The position numbers and the translations under genes were made by a program. DNA of 64,000 nt from assembly GCF_012927115.1 (NCBI RefSeq), contig NZ_JABBFY010000002.1, positions 310,001 to 374,000 on the forward strand, in the 5' to 3' direction. The stretch is from Sphingomonas sp. G-3-2-10. Its GTDB lineage: Bacteria > Pseudomonadota > Alphaproteobacteria > Sphingomonadales > Sphingomonadaceae. Below are positions 7,544 to 15,119 of this stretch, one piece after another; position 1 is the first letter of the stretch, and each line of letters begins with the position of its first letter. Below the pieces are notes generated by a model that had not been told where the DNA came from, did no database searches, and saw only the letters and a program-made list of their open reading frames with translations.

Positions 7544-8448
7544 CACCAGCTCCCCGTCGCGCCGCCGCCGCCGAACGATCCGCTACCGCCGGAAAAGCCG
7601 CCACCGCCGCCACTCCATGACGAACCGCCACCGCCGCTGCTGCCGCCGCCCCATCCGGAGCCGCCGGACCAGCCACCACCCGAACGGCGTCCGCCGCTGC
7701 GCAGCGCTGCGTCGACTGCCGTCCAGAGCAGGATGTTGCCGATCTCCCCGGCCACGCCTGTGCCATCGCCGCGATAGCGGCGTCCCCGCCGCGACGCGCC
7801 GCGCATCGCAGCGAAGATGATCGCCATCACGACGATCACGAACAGGAAGCCGAGGCTGCCCAGATCGAACCCGTCATCGGTCCGGCGCGGGCGTGTGTCG
7901 CCCTGCTGCACCGTCGTCTTGCGTTCGGCATCCAGCTTCGCCTTGGCGCGCGCCTCACCGGCCTCGAGCGGCAATTTCATCTGCTCGGCGATCGCGGCCG
8001 CGCCGGCCATGATCCCGCCGCCCATGTCGCCGGCGCGGAATCTCGGCCTGATTTCCCGGTCGATGATCAGCCCAGAGAACCCATCGGTCATGATAGGCTC
8101 CAGCCCGTATCCGACCTCGATCCGCACCAGCCTTTCCTTGGGCGCGACAATCAGGATGATGCCGTTATTCGCTTCGGACTGGCCGATCTTCCACGCGCGG
8201 CCCAGCCGGTAGCCATAGTCCTCGATCGGATAGCCCTGCAGATCGGGGATCGTCGCCACCACGAACTGGCGCGTCGACGCCTTCTGGATATCCTCGGAGA
8301 GTTTGGTCAGCTCGGCTTCCTGCGCCGGATCGAGCAGATTCGCGGCATCGACCACGCGGCCAGTCAGCTTGGGAAAGGTCTGCGCGAACGCACTCGCAGG
8401 AAGCGCGAGCAGCAGCAGCAGCGCCAGCAGAAGCCGCAGCGCCTTCAT
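7543..8448 (-). CDS. TPM-domain protein with signal peptide and glycine/serine-rich tail
   Basis: This 301-residue protein belongs to the YgcG-like branch. A signal peptide ends at AFAQ (about residue 22), followed by a TPM domain (LTGRVVDAANLLDPAQEAEL, then RQFVVATIPDL and NNGIILIVAPKERLVRIEVG). A membrane helix is near residue 205 (LGFLFVIVVMAIIFAAM). The C-terminus is almost purely Gly/Ser/Trp (roughly 245-301) and ends GATGSW. Such low-complexity tails are typical of YgcG proteins. The ATG overlaps the stop of the upstream lipoprotein gene (ATGA). A role at the envelope with LemA is inferred from context. Confidence 0.88.
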   Translation of the reverse strand: MKALRLLLALLLLLALPASAFAQTFPKLTGRVVDAANLLDPAQEAELTKLSEDIQKASTRQFVVATIPDLQGYPIEDYGYRLGRAWKIGQSEANNGIILIVAPKERLVRIEVGYGLEPIMTDGFSGLIIDREIRPRFRAGDMGGGIMAGAAAIAEQMKLPLEAGEARAKAKLDAERKTTVQQGDTRPRRTDDGFDLGSLGFLFVIVVMAIIFAAMRGASRRGRRYRGDGTGVAGEIGNILLWTAVDAALRSGGRRSGGGWSGGSGWGGGSSGGGGSSWSGGGGGFSGGSGSFGGGGATGSW

Positions 8449-8945
8449 GCGACCACCGCCGAAAGCTCCGACGCGATCCGGTCCACGCCCTTGACGATAC
8501 CCGCCTCGAACCGGTTCGCGCGCAGGTCCGGCCGCATCACCTGCTCGACGATATGCTTCGCCTCGCGGTCGTTCAGCAGCCCCATCGACCCGCGCCCGAC
8601 CGAAAGCCGCATCTGGCGGTCCTGCGAGGCGATCAGCAGCAGAACCCCGTCGGCCAGGCCCAGCCGCGCGCCGATCTCTTCGGAAACGGCGTCGATATTC
8701 CGCCCGCCCAGCGTCGCCAGCGTCACGATGAGCACGCGCTTGCCCGAATTGCGTTCCAGCACCGCCAGCCGAGACTGGATGGACGCCGCAGTGGCGGGCG
8801 CCAATAACTGCGCCTCGTCGATCACGTGCTGGGCCGGCTCGGGTTCGGGAGTCGCCACCGCGTTGGCCGCGACGTCGTTGGCCACGGCTTCGTTCGTCGC
8901 GGGCGCCTGCCCGCCGCAACCGGCGAGCAGGACCAGCGCCAGCAT
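8445..8945 (-). CDS. TPM-domain lipoprotein
   Basis: The protein has 166 residues from the ATG at 8945. A lipobox LLAGC places the lipidated Cys at residue 10, followed by an Ala/Asn-rich linker and a TPM domain (VIDEAQLLAPATAASIQSRL, KRVLIVTLATLGG, ADGVLLLIASQDRQMRLSVGRG). Nine residues before the Cys, without a basic residue, is short for a lipoprotein signal. A CTG codon at 8966, overlapping the lemA stop, would add seven residues including an Arg and give a normal-length signal, so the true start may be there. It is the second gene of the lemA operon. Confidence 0.82.
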   Translation of the reverse strand: MLALVLLAGCGGQAPATNEAVANDVAANAVATPEPEPAQHVIDEAQLLAPATAASIQSRLAVLERNSGKRVLIVTLATLGGRNIDAVSEEIGARLGLADGVLLLIASQDRQMRLSVGRGSMGLLNDREAKHIVEQVMRPDLRANRFEAGIVKGVDRIASELSAVVA

Positions 8946-8962
8946 CGGGGCGAGGCGAAGGA

Positions 8963-9559
8963 TCAGTTTGCGTTCCCGAGAATGACTTCGAGGTTGGACG
9001 GCAGCTCCGCACCCGCCCGCGACTGATACGGTACGATCGGCTTGGCACCGTAAAAGATCCGCGCGCCGATCGCGTCGGGAAAGGTGCGTACGCGGACGTT
9101 ATAGGCCTCGACCGCCTTGTTATAATCGGTGATCGAGACCGAAATCCGGTTCTCGCTACCCGCAAGCTCGCGGATCAGCATGGTCCAGCCATCCTGACTC
9201 TTGAGCTGCGGATAGGCTTCGACGCTCACGAGCAGCCGGCCGAGCGCGCCGCTCAGCTGATCCTGCGCGGCGCGAAAGGCTTCGACCTTGGCCGGATCGG
9301 TCAGGTCGCCCGGTGCCAGTTGGACCGATGTCGCGCGGGCACGGGCATTCGTCACGTCGGTCAGGATCTTGCCTTCGGAACCCGCTGCCGCCTTTACCGT
9401 AGCGGCGATGTTGGGGATCAGGTCCGCACGGCGCTGATAGGCGTTCTGGACATCGGCCCAGCGCGCCTTGGCGCCTTCCTCGGCCTTGGGGACGCTGTTG
9501 ATCCCACATGCCGACAGCAGCAGCGCGGACATCAGGACGAATGCGGCACGTAGCTTCAT
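8963..9559 (-). CDS. lemA: LemA family lipoprotein
   Basis: This is a 198-residue LemA protein. The usual N-terminal membrane anchor is replaced by a lipoprotein signal, MKLRAAFVLMSALLLSAC, with the Cys at 18. Family hallmarks follow: VQNAYQRRADLIPNIAATVKA, the long helices with TDVTNARARA, LSGALGRLLVSVEAYPQLKS, and the closing segment YNVRVRTFPDAIGARIFYGA with PFF-like KPIVPY. LemA is thought to form coiled-coil envelope assemblies. It is the first gene of a five-gene run (lemA, three TPM genes, nudix), all joined by overlaps. A TATAAG box about 30 bases upstream of the start may be the -10 element. Confidence 0.9.
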   Translation of the reverse strand: MKLRAAFVLMSALLLSACGINSVPKAEEGAKARWADVQNAYQRRADLIPNIAATVKAAAGSEGKILTDVTNARARATSVQLAPGDLTDPAKVEAFRAAQDQLSGALGRLLVSVEAYPQLKSQDGWTMLIRELAGSENRISVSITDYNKAVEAYNVRVRTFPDAIGARIFYGAKPIVPYQSRAGAELPSNLEVILGNAN

Positions 9560-9629
9560 GAGACCCTCCGGGATCCGGTGATGAGTGTCTTATATGGTGC
9601 GGACACCCGTCAGCGGAAGAGGCCGGGGC

Positions 9630-10061
9630 TCAGGCGGCCGCGAGATCCTCGGCCACCGCATCGGCCAGGCTGGTGCCGTCGAGGATGCGCGCGGTCTCGT
9701 CGCGGACCCGCGCCATCGCCGCGCGGATCGCACAGGCGGCTTCGTCCTTGCAATCGTTGCACGGGCGATAGGCGGTACGGCTGACGCAGGGCACCAGCGC
9801 CAGCGGCCCTTCGATCACGCGGATGATCTCGCCCAGCGAAATCAGGTGCGTCGATCGCGACAGTAGATAGCCGCCCATCTTGCCGCGATGGCTGTGCAGG
9901 AAGCCCGCTTCGCGCAGATCGGCGAGGATCAGTTCGAGGAACTTGCGCGGCACATTCGCCTCGGCCGCGATGCGGTTCATCGGAATGGGTTTGCCGTCCG
10001 CAGGTTGCGTCGCCAGGAAAAGCATCGCGCGAAGCGCGTAACGGGAACGCTGGGTCAGCAT
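9630..10061 (-). CDS. Rrf2-family transcriptional regulator, probable Fe-S sensor
   Basis: This is a 143-residue winged-helix regulator. MLTQRSRYALRAMLFLA and the recognition-helix region NVPRKFLELILADLREAGFL are classic Rrf2, with the wing at SHRGKMGGYLLS. Four cysteines (C92, C101, C104, C110) lie where Rrf2 sensors such as IscR, NsrR and RirA bind an iron-sulfur cluster. Spacing is not that of IscR or NsrR, so the signal (iron, NO, redox) is unknown. The start at 10061 is chosen because similarity begins there; the frame runs upstream to 10190 over non-coding DNA. No isc/suf genes are nearby. It is divergent from ssrA. Confidence 0.88.
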   Translation of the reverse strand: MLTQRSRYALRAMLFLATQPADGKPIPMNRIAAEANVPRKFLELILADLREAGFLHSHRGKMGGYLLSRSTHLISLGEIIRVIEGPLALVPCVSRTAYRPCNDCKDEAACAIRAAMARVRDETARILDGTSLADAVAEDLAAA

Positions 10062-10179
10062 CGTGAGCGCCCCATGCCAAGTCTTTGCGGCAATGTGAAG
10101 GCCCGCGCACCCCTTTTCATTCTGCGCCAAGCGCTTATATCGGGATTGTCGGCCTTCGGGTCGACTATGGGGATAAACG

Positions 10180-10492
10180 ACGGCGTGCAATAGACGCAGC
10201 GGACCCGGGGGCAGTACCCGGCGGCTCCACCATAAATGGTGGTGTATCTGGACACCGTTTCTGACGGGGCCGAACCAGGATCGACGTGTGTTGAAAAGCG
10301 CCGACTATCTCTCAGCGTGGGCCACTGCGACGGTCCGTTACACAAGTGCCAACGATAACGAAGCACTCGCTATTGCGGCGTAACCCCAAGGCTTAACGGC
10401 CTAAGGTTATTCTAAAATGCGCGGTCGGACCCCACCGGGCAACAGAAGGGGAATCCAGCGGTACGGGAGGCACCGGGCAACAGAAGCCTCCC
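10180..10492 (+). ncRNA. ssrA: transfer-messenger RNA, circularly permuted two-piece form
   Basis: The acceptor piece comes first and ends in CGGCTCC-A-CCA at 10222-10232, with the T arm just before it. A 33-base intervening segment (10233-10265) is processed out. The coding piece starts at 10266 with GGGGCCG, which pairs with CGGCTCC to give a 7-bp acceptor stem including one G-U. GTGTGTTG (10286-10293) pairs with CAATAGAC (10188-10195) as helix P2 with one mismatch. The tag frame 10348-10383 reads ANDNEALAIAA-stop. The permuted arrangement is a known alphaproteobacterial trait. The 5' end of the acceptor piece and the 3' end of the coding piece are estimates; the latter may be near 10456 or 10492. 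Confidence 0.92.
10430..10492 (+). repeat. two adjacent hairpins with identical 14-base loop at the 3' end of ssrA
   Basis: Hairpin 1 is CCCC / GGGG (10430-10433 and 10448-10451). Hairpin 2 is GGGAGGC / GCCTCCC (10465-10471 and 10486-10492). Both enclose exactly ACCGGGCAACAGAA. The stems differ while the loops are identical. One is probably the final helix of the tmRNA coding piece. The second may be a duplication or a transcript end structure, though no T-run follows it. Confidence 0.6.
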
Positions 10493-10510
10493 ACTTCATT
10501 CAGGCGCGCA

Positions 10511-11545
10511 TCAGCGCTCCGGCATCATCAGCCGCGCCGCCGAACCTTGCGCGCCATCGCCACGCGGCACCAGTTCGAACCGGCCCTTCAGCTGCCCCGC
10601 CAGCACCGTCGCGATGCTCAGGCCCAGGCTGCTGCGCCCGGCGATGTCGAACGATTCGGGCAGGCCATGCCCGTCGTCGCGTACTTCGACCCGGATGCCG
10701 CGCGCGTCACGCACCAGTTCGACTTCGATCCGGCCGAGATCGCGATCGGCGAAGCCATGCTCGATCGCGTTCGACACGGCTTCGGCCACGATCAGCGCCA
10801 CCGGGATCGCCGCATCGGACGGCAGGGTCATGTCCTCGCCGCCCGCGATGGTCAGTGTCACCCCGGGCTTGCCCCCCGCATCCACCACGTCCGCGCAAAG
10901 CGGCTCGAGGAACGCACGCAGGTTCCGCGTCACGCCTTCGGCTTCGTAGAGCTGGCGGCTGATCCGCCCGATCACCGCCAGCCGCCGCGCCGCTTCGTCC
11001 AGCGCGGTCCGCGCATTCGCGTCGCTCACCCGGCTCTTCTGCAACGCCAGCAGCCCGGCCGCGACCTGCAGATTGTTCGAGACGCGATGCTGAAGCTCGC
11101 GGAACAAGAGTTCGCGCGTCTCGGCCAGCGCCGAAGAACGCTCGCGCTCCGCCCGCAGCTTCGCATTGGCGCGCTGCATCCAGTGGAAGATCGACAGGTT
11201 CAGCGAGACCAGGATGCCGAACGCCAGCGCGGACGGCACGGAAGTGACGAAATAGCCCGGCGCGGCCGGATCGGACATGAAGAAGAACACACCCAGCACG
11301 GTGCCCGCCAGCGCCGCGACCACGCCCATCCGCACGCCCAGCAGGAAGCTGACGAGCAAAACCGCGGGGAAGAATGTGACGAAGGGCGACCCGATGGGAA
11401 TCGCGGGCCGGATCGCGATGCGCAGCACGAAGGCGAGGGCAACCACGGCCAGCGTGACGCCCAGCGCCAGCCACGGCCGCCCTGCCGCGAGCGGCAGGCG
11501 CTCGACCCAGCTTTCGTTCCGGTCCTGGATCGCCTGCCCCGCCAT
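10511..11545 (-). CDS. membrane sensor histidine kinase, HisKA_2 family
   Basis: The product has 344 residues. A hydrophobic N-terminal sensor of four helices (about 27-120) resembles the DUF4118 membrane domain found in KdpD-like kinases. The HisKA_2 dimerisation motif follows, with H153 in FRELQHRVSNNLQV, and then an ATPase domain with N-box VAEAVSNAIEHGF and G-boxes DDGHGLPE and SSLGLSI. HisKA_2 and HWE kinases often phosphorylate stand-alone receivers, for example in the alphaproteobacterial general stress response. No response regulator is adjacent, so the partner is unknown. Confidence 0.88.
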   Translation of the reverse strand: MAGQAIQDRNESWVERLPLAAGRPWLALGVTLAVVALAFVLRIAIRPAIPIGSPFVTFFPAVLLVSFLLGVRMGVVAALAGTVLGVFFFMSDPAAPGYFVTSVPSALAFGILVSLNLSIFHWMQRANAKLRAERERSSALAETRELLFRELQHRVSNNLQVAAGLLALQKSRVSDANARTALDEAARRLAVIGRISRQLYEAEGVTRNLRAFLEPLCADVVDAGGKPGVTLTIAGGEDMTLPSDAAIPVALIVAEAVSNAIEHGFADRDLGRIEVELVRDARGIRVEVRDDGHGLPESFDIAGRSSLGLSIATVLAGQLKGRFELVPRGDGAQGSAARLMMPER

Positions 11546-11565
11546 GACTCCGTATTGGCCCCCTC

Positions 11566-11590
11566 ACCCGTTTCCTGCACTTAAACGGGT
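11566..11590. promoter_or_regulatory. inverted repeat upstream of the sensor kinase gene
   Basis: ACCCGTTT (11566-11573) and AAACGGGT (11583-11590) form an 8-bp inverted repeat with a 9-base spacer, about 20 bases upstream of the kinase start. It may be an operator or a 5' leader hairpin. The rest of the 141-base gap to the TonB receptor stop shows nothing else clear. Confidence 0.35.
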
Positions 11591-11686
11591 CAACTCCGCA
11601 TTCTAATCCGTGGTTATCGGAGCGGATAGGACAAACCGGACATTGCCGCGCCCCGGATGGGGTAGGCGGGGGAGAAAGAAGGGGCG

Positions 11687-13894
11687 TTACTGCACACCCC
11701 CGCCGCCACCGCCCTCGAACTCGATCGCATCCGAGCGGCGCCGGTTGCCCTGGCTGCCCAGCGTATAGTTCAGCGTCAGCATGAACACCCGGCCCATGCC
11801 GCGCTGGGTGATGCGATCGCGGATCAGCGGCGTATCGACCACGAACCGCTGCTGCGCGCTGTCGAGCAGGTTCTGCGCGGTCAGCACCAGGCTGAAGCGA
11901 TCGTTGACCTTGCGGCGATAGCCGAGGTTCAGCATCCCGCCCGACTGGCGATAGCCCTGCGCCACCAGCTGGTCGCCCGAATAGAAGCCGTTGATCTGGA
12001 AATAGTCCTTGGCCGTCGGCTGCCAGGTCAGGTTCGCGCGGAACGTACCCGTCGTTCCCGATCGCGGCGTCGAAGCGCCGCCCAGCCGCGGATCGATCTC
12101 GTTCCACTGGAAGGTCGCCGACGCGTTGTAGCCCAGCGTCTTGCTGAACTTGCCGTTGGCGATCGCTTCGATCCCGGCGCGCTGGGACGTCGCCAGATTG
12201 GCGCGCGTCGTCAGGAATACGCCCCCGCCCAGATCCTGCACCACATCGGTCACGCCGCCCTGCGAGCGGCGATAGAAACCGGTGAGCGAATAGAAGCTCC
12301 CGCCGCTGCGCAGCTGCCACGAAAGCTCGAACGAGTCGGTCACTTCGGGGCGGAGCGCAGGATTGCCGCGCCGCTGGTTCAGCGGATCGATATAGAGCGT
12401 GTAGGGATTGAGGTCGGTCGGCGACGGCCGCTGGATGCGGCGGCTGTAGCTGGCGCGCAGCTTCTGCTTGGCGGAAAGCTCATAGCCGACATGCAGGCTC
12501 GGATAGACCCGGAAATAGTCGTTCTCGACGCGCACGCCGCTGGTGATCTGGTCGATCCGGATATCGGCCTGTTCGAACCGCACGCCCGGCTGCAGCTCGA
12601 CCTTGCCGAGATCGAGCGACCAGGTGCCATAGACCGCGTGTACCCCCTGTTCGAAATCGAACCGGTTGGTCAGTGCCGCGACCGGCAGCAACGCGCCGGC
12701 GCTGGTGCCGCGCGCACCCGAAAAGTCGAACTCGGTGGTGATCAGATCATATTGATAGCCGATATTGAGCGACCGGCCCTCACCCGTGGGCCGCTTGTAA
12801 TCGATCTTCACGCCGTAATCGGTGCGGTCGAACCGATTGCCGATGCGCTCATAAGCGGCAGCCCCGCCGGCCGGCGTGGTCACGCCGTCGAGAATGCGCC
12901 GCTGCGATCCGGTATCGACGCTGAAATCGGCGACCAGCTCGTGCCCGTTGCCCGGCAAGGTGCGCCGCCACGATCCGCGAAAGCCGACGCCCTTGTTCGA
13001 CGCATCGGTATCCGAAACGCGATCGTACGAGCCCACGCCGCCCGGGCCCGCGACATGGTCGTCCCGCCGCGCATACATCGCATTGTTGCGATAGGTGAAT
13101 TCGCCGCTGATGCGGTTCTTCTTGTCCGGATCGTAATCGATACCGGCGCGGGCGGTATAGGATCGCCCATGCGCATCCTGCGTCGAATCCTGGCGGCTGG
13201 TGAGGAAGGTACCGCTGCCGCTGTCGTAGCGAGAGCGGATCTGCTCGAGCTCGCCGTCATTGTCCATGCGGCGCCAGTTGAAGTCGCCGTTCAGGCTCAG
13301 GCCGGTCTTGGACAGGCCGCCACTGGCGCCGAGCGCCGCGCGCCCCTGATTGCCGATCGTGCCGCGCAGCGTGGCGAAGCGCGTGTCCTTCTTGGCCTGC
13401 TTGGTCACCAGGTTGATGACCCCGCCCGACCCTTCCGGGCTCATCGCCGCCGAGGGATTGGTAATCACTTCCACCCGCTCGATATTCGATGCCGGGGTCG
13501 CCAGCAGATAATCGCCCCGCGCGTCGCTGCGCATCACCGCGGCCGGGCGGCCGTCGATCAGGATGGTGACGCCCGCATCGCCGCGCAGACTGACATTGCC
13601 CTGCAGATCGACCTCGACGCCCGGAACCCCGCGCAGCGCATCCGCCAGCGTCCCGTTCTGCGCGTTCAGATCGTTGGCGATGTTGAAGCTCGTCCGGTCG
13701 GGCGACGCGGTAACCTCGGCGCGCGCGCCGCTGACGACGATCTCGTTCGGCTTGCCGGCATCCTGCCGCGCGGGCGGTGTCTGGGGGGCGGGACGCTCGC
13801 CCGCCGGAGGCGCGCTCTGCGCCAGCGCCGGAGCGGCGGGGATGGCGGCGAGGAGCACGCCGGTAAGGTAGAAGCGAAGCTGACGACTGTTCAT
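11687..13894 (-). CDS. TonB-dependent outer-membrane receptor
   Basis: This is a 735-residue outer-membrane beta-barrel transporter. The signal peptide is LTGVLLAAIPAAPALAQ, followed by a Pro-rich linker. The plug domain contains NEIVVSGARAEV, TLADALRGVPGVEVD and the IERVEVITNPSAAMSPEGSGG pattern typical of outer-membrane beta-barrel family 14 members. The barrel ends with LTLNYTLGSQGNRRRS. Start at 13894 is preferred to the GTG at 13903. The substrate (metal complex, sugar or peptide) cannot be read. It is transcribed away from an ABC exporter across a control region with paired palindromes. Confidence 0.9.
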   Translation of the reverse strand: MNSRQLRFYLTGVLLAAIPAAPALAQSAPPAGERPAPQTPPARQDAGKPNEIVVSGARAEVTASPDRTSFNIANDLNAQNGTLADALRGVPGVEVDLQGNVSLRGDAGVTILIDGRPAAVMRSDARGDYLLATPASNIERVEVITNPSAAMSPEGSGGVINLVTKQAKKDTRFATLRGTIGNQGRAALGASGGLSKTGLSLNGDFNWRRMDNDGELEQIRSRYDSGSGTFLTSRQDSTQDAHGRSYTARAGIDYDPDKKNRISGEFTYRNNAMYARRDDHVAGPGGVGSYDRVSDTDASNKGVGFRGSWRRTLPGNGHELVADFSVDTGSQRRILDGVTTPAGGAAAYERIGNRFDRTDYGVKIDYKRPTGEGRSLNIGYQYDLITTEFDFSGARGTSAGALLPVAALTNRFDFEQGVHAVYGTWSLDLGKVELQPGVRFEQADIRIDQITSGVRVENDYFRVYPSLHVGYELSAKQKLRASYSRRIQRPSPTDLNPYTLYIDPLNQRRGNPALRPEVTDSFELSWQLRSGGSFYSLTGFYRRSQGGVTDVVQDLGGGVFLTTRANLATSQRAGIEAIANGKFSKTLGYNASATFQWNEIDPRLGGASTPRSGTTGTFRANLTWQPTAKDYFQINGFYSGDQLVAQGYRQSGGMLNLGYRRKVNDRFSLVLTAQNLLDSAQQRFVVDTPLIRDRITQRGMGRVFMLTLNYTLGSQGNRRRSDAIEFEGGGGGGVQ

Positions 13895-14011
13895 GGTGGA
13901 CACTGCCTGTGCAAATGGATGTTCGGTGGACGCACCGGTCCCCTGCCATCCACGCGGGTGAGCGGCATGAGCATCGGGTGAGATTTTGCTGAAAACCGAG
14001 CGGCCGGCGCG

Positions 14012-14059
14012 TCAGGCCGGTGGCGCGGTATCCGTCGGTTGCGGTCTGATCGTGACCAT
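14012..14059 (-). CDS. possible 15-codon leader peptide upstream of the TonB receptor
   Basis: An ATG at 14059 with a strong GGGAGG Shine-Dalgarno 5 bases upstream begins the frame MVTIRPQPTDTAPPA-stop. It lies just downstream of a palindrome that overlaps a candidate promoter and 118 bases before the receptor start. It could be a regulatory leader peptide or a chance frame. The strong ribosome site is the main support. Too short for coding statistics. Confidence 0.3.
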   Translation of the reverse strand: MVTIRPQPTDTAPPA

Positions 14060-14071
14060 GAAATGCCTCCC

Positions 14072-14091
14072 TGTATTATTGATCTAATACA
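14072..14091. promoter_or_regulatory. palindromic operator 1 (TonB receptor side), overlapping a promoter
   Basis: TGTATTA-N6-TAATACA is a perfect palindrome with 7-base arms. On the minus strand a -35 TTGACG (14113-14108) stands 18 bases from a -10-like TATTAG (14089-14084) inside the palindrome, so a bound repressor would block the promoter of the TonB receptor transcript. The same architecture recurs at 14155-14174. Confidence 0.6.
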
Positions 14092-14154
14092 CCCTGGATG
14101 TATCGGCCGTCAATCCCCGCCAACGGACGAACGGCTTGACGCAACCGCCCGAGG

Positions 14155-14174
14155 TGTTTTAGCCATGTAAAACA
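14155..14174. promoter_or_regulatory. palindromic operator 2 (ABC transporter side)
   Basis: TGTTTTA-N6-TAAAACA is a perfect palindrome of the same design as the site at 14072, sharing the half-site TGTnTTA. Centres are 83 bases apart. TTGACG at 14136-14141 lies upstream on the plus strand and could be the -35 of the ABC transporter promoter. The palindrome ends 30 bases before the chosen ATG. The remainder of the 13895-14204 gap shows no other gene. Confidence 0.6.
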
Positions 14175-14204
14175 GTGCAGCCGATCGATGACGGGACAGT
14201 GCCG

Positions 14205-15119
14205 ATGACGAATGACGATCCGGTTCTGGAAATTACGGACCTCAGCAAGACCTATGGCAGGCGCGGCGTCCGGGCGGTGTCGAACGTGTCGCTGAGCGTG
14301 CGCGCGGGGGAAGTCTATGGGTTCCTCGGCGCGAACGGAGCGGGCAAGAGCACGACGATCCGGATGCTGCTGGGGCTGATCACGCCCAGCTCGGGTTCGA
14401 TCCGGCTGTTCGGACAGGATCTGAAATACGGCCAGCCCTCGCGCCGCCTCGGATCGCTGGTCGATGGCGGGGCCTTTTATCCCTTCCTCTCGGGCCGCCG
14501 GAATCTCGACGTGCTGGCGCGCACCCAGGGCCTCGGGCCGGAACGGATCGACGATCTGCTCGTGCAGGTCGGGCTGGAGGGCGCGGGCAAGCGCAAGGTG
14601 AAGGGCTATTCCACCGGGATGCGCCAGCGGCTCGGCGTCGCGGCGGCGCTGCTCAACGACCCCGATCTGGTGATCCTCGACGAACCCGCCAACGGCCTCG
14701 ACGTCGCGGGCATTCAGGAGATGCGCCAGCTGATCCGCTCGCTCGCCGAGGTGCATGGCAAGACGGTGTTCCTGTCCAGCCATCTGCTCAACGAAGTGCA
14801 GCAGGTGTGCGACCGCATCGCGATCATCGATCGCGGCGTGCTGATCCGCGAAGATACGGTGGAAGGCATCCTCAAGACCGAGCAACGCTTCCACCTCGTG
14901 GCGACGCCGCTCGAGGCCGCCCGCGCCGCGCTGGCGGAAACCTGGCCCTGCGAAATCGAAGGCGAAGCGCTGCAGGTACGCGCGGAAACCGCCGATGCGC
15001 CCGAAATCCTCCGGCGGCTGGTGGCCGCCAATATCGACATCTTCAGCTTCGCGCCGCACCAGCGCACCCTCGAGGAAGCCTTCCTCGCCATCACCGGAAC
15101 GGAGACGGCCCATGCGTAA
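14205..15119 (+). CDS. ABC-2 type exporter, ATP-binding protein
   Basis: This 304-residue ATPase has Walker A GANGAGKST (42-50), signature STGMRQR, Walker B LVILDEPANGLD and the switch His in FLSSHLL. The C-terminal extension after residue 225 (LEAARAALAETWPCEIEG) is like those of BcrA/CcmA-type exporters for antibiotics or lipids. It partners with the permease that begins inside its last codons (8-base overlap). The ATG at 14205 is chosen; a GTG at 14175 directly abuts the palindrome and is less likely. Regulation by the twin palindromes upstream is inferred. Confidence 0.9.
   Translation: MTNDDPVLEITDLSKTYGRRGVRAVSNVSLSVRAGEVYGFLGANGAGKSTTIRMLLGLITPSSGSIRLFGQDLKYGQPSRRLGSLVDGGAFYPFLSGRRNLDVLARTQGLGPERIDDLLVQVGLEGAGKRKVKGYSTGMRQRLGVAAALLNDPDLVILDEPANGLDVAGIQEMRQLIRSLAEVHGKTVFLSSHLLNEVQQVCDRIAIIDRGVLIREDTVEGILKTEQRFHLVATPLEAARAALAETWPCEIEGEALQVRAETADAPEILRRLVAANIDIFSFAPHQRTLEEAFLAITGTETAHA

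Noticed and set aside
7555..7690. Gly/Ser codon run in the second TPM gene considered as a DNA repeat
   Set aside because: It encodes the Gly/Ser/Trp tail known from YgcG-type TPM proteins, so protein composition explains it.
10233..10265. Segment between the two tmRNA pieces considered as a separate small RNA or tRNA fragment
   Set aside because: It is the expected intervening spacer of a permuted ssrA and has no cloverleaf.
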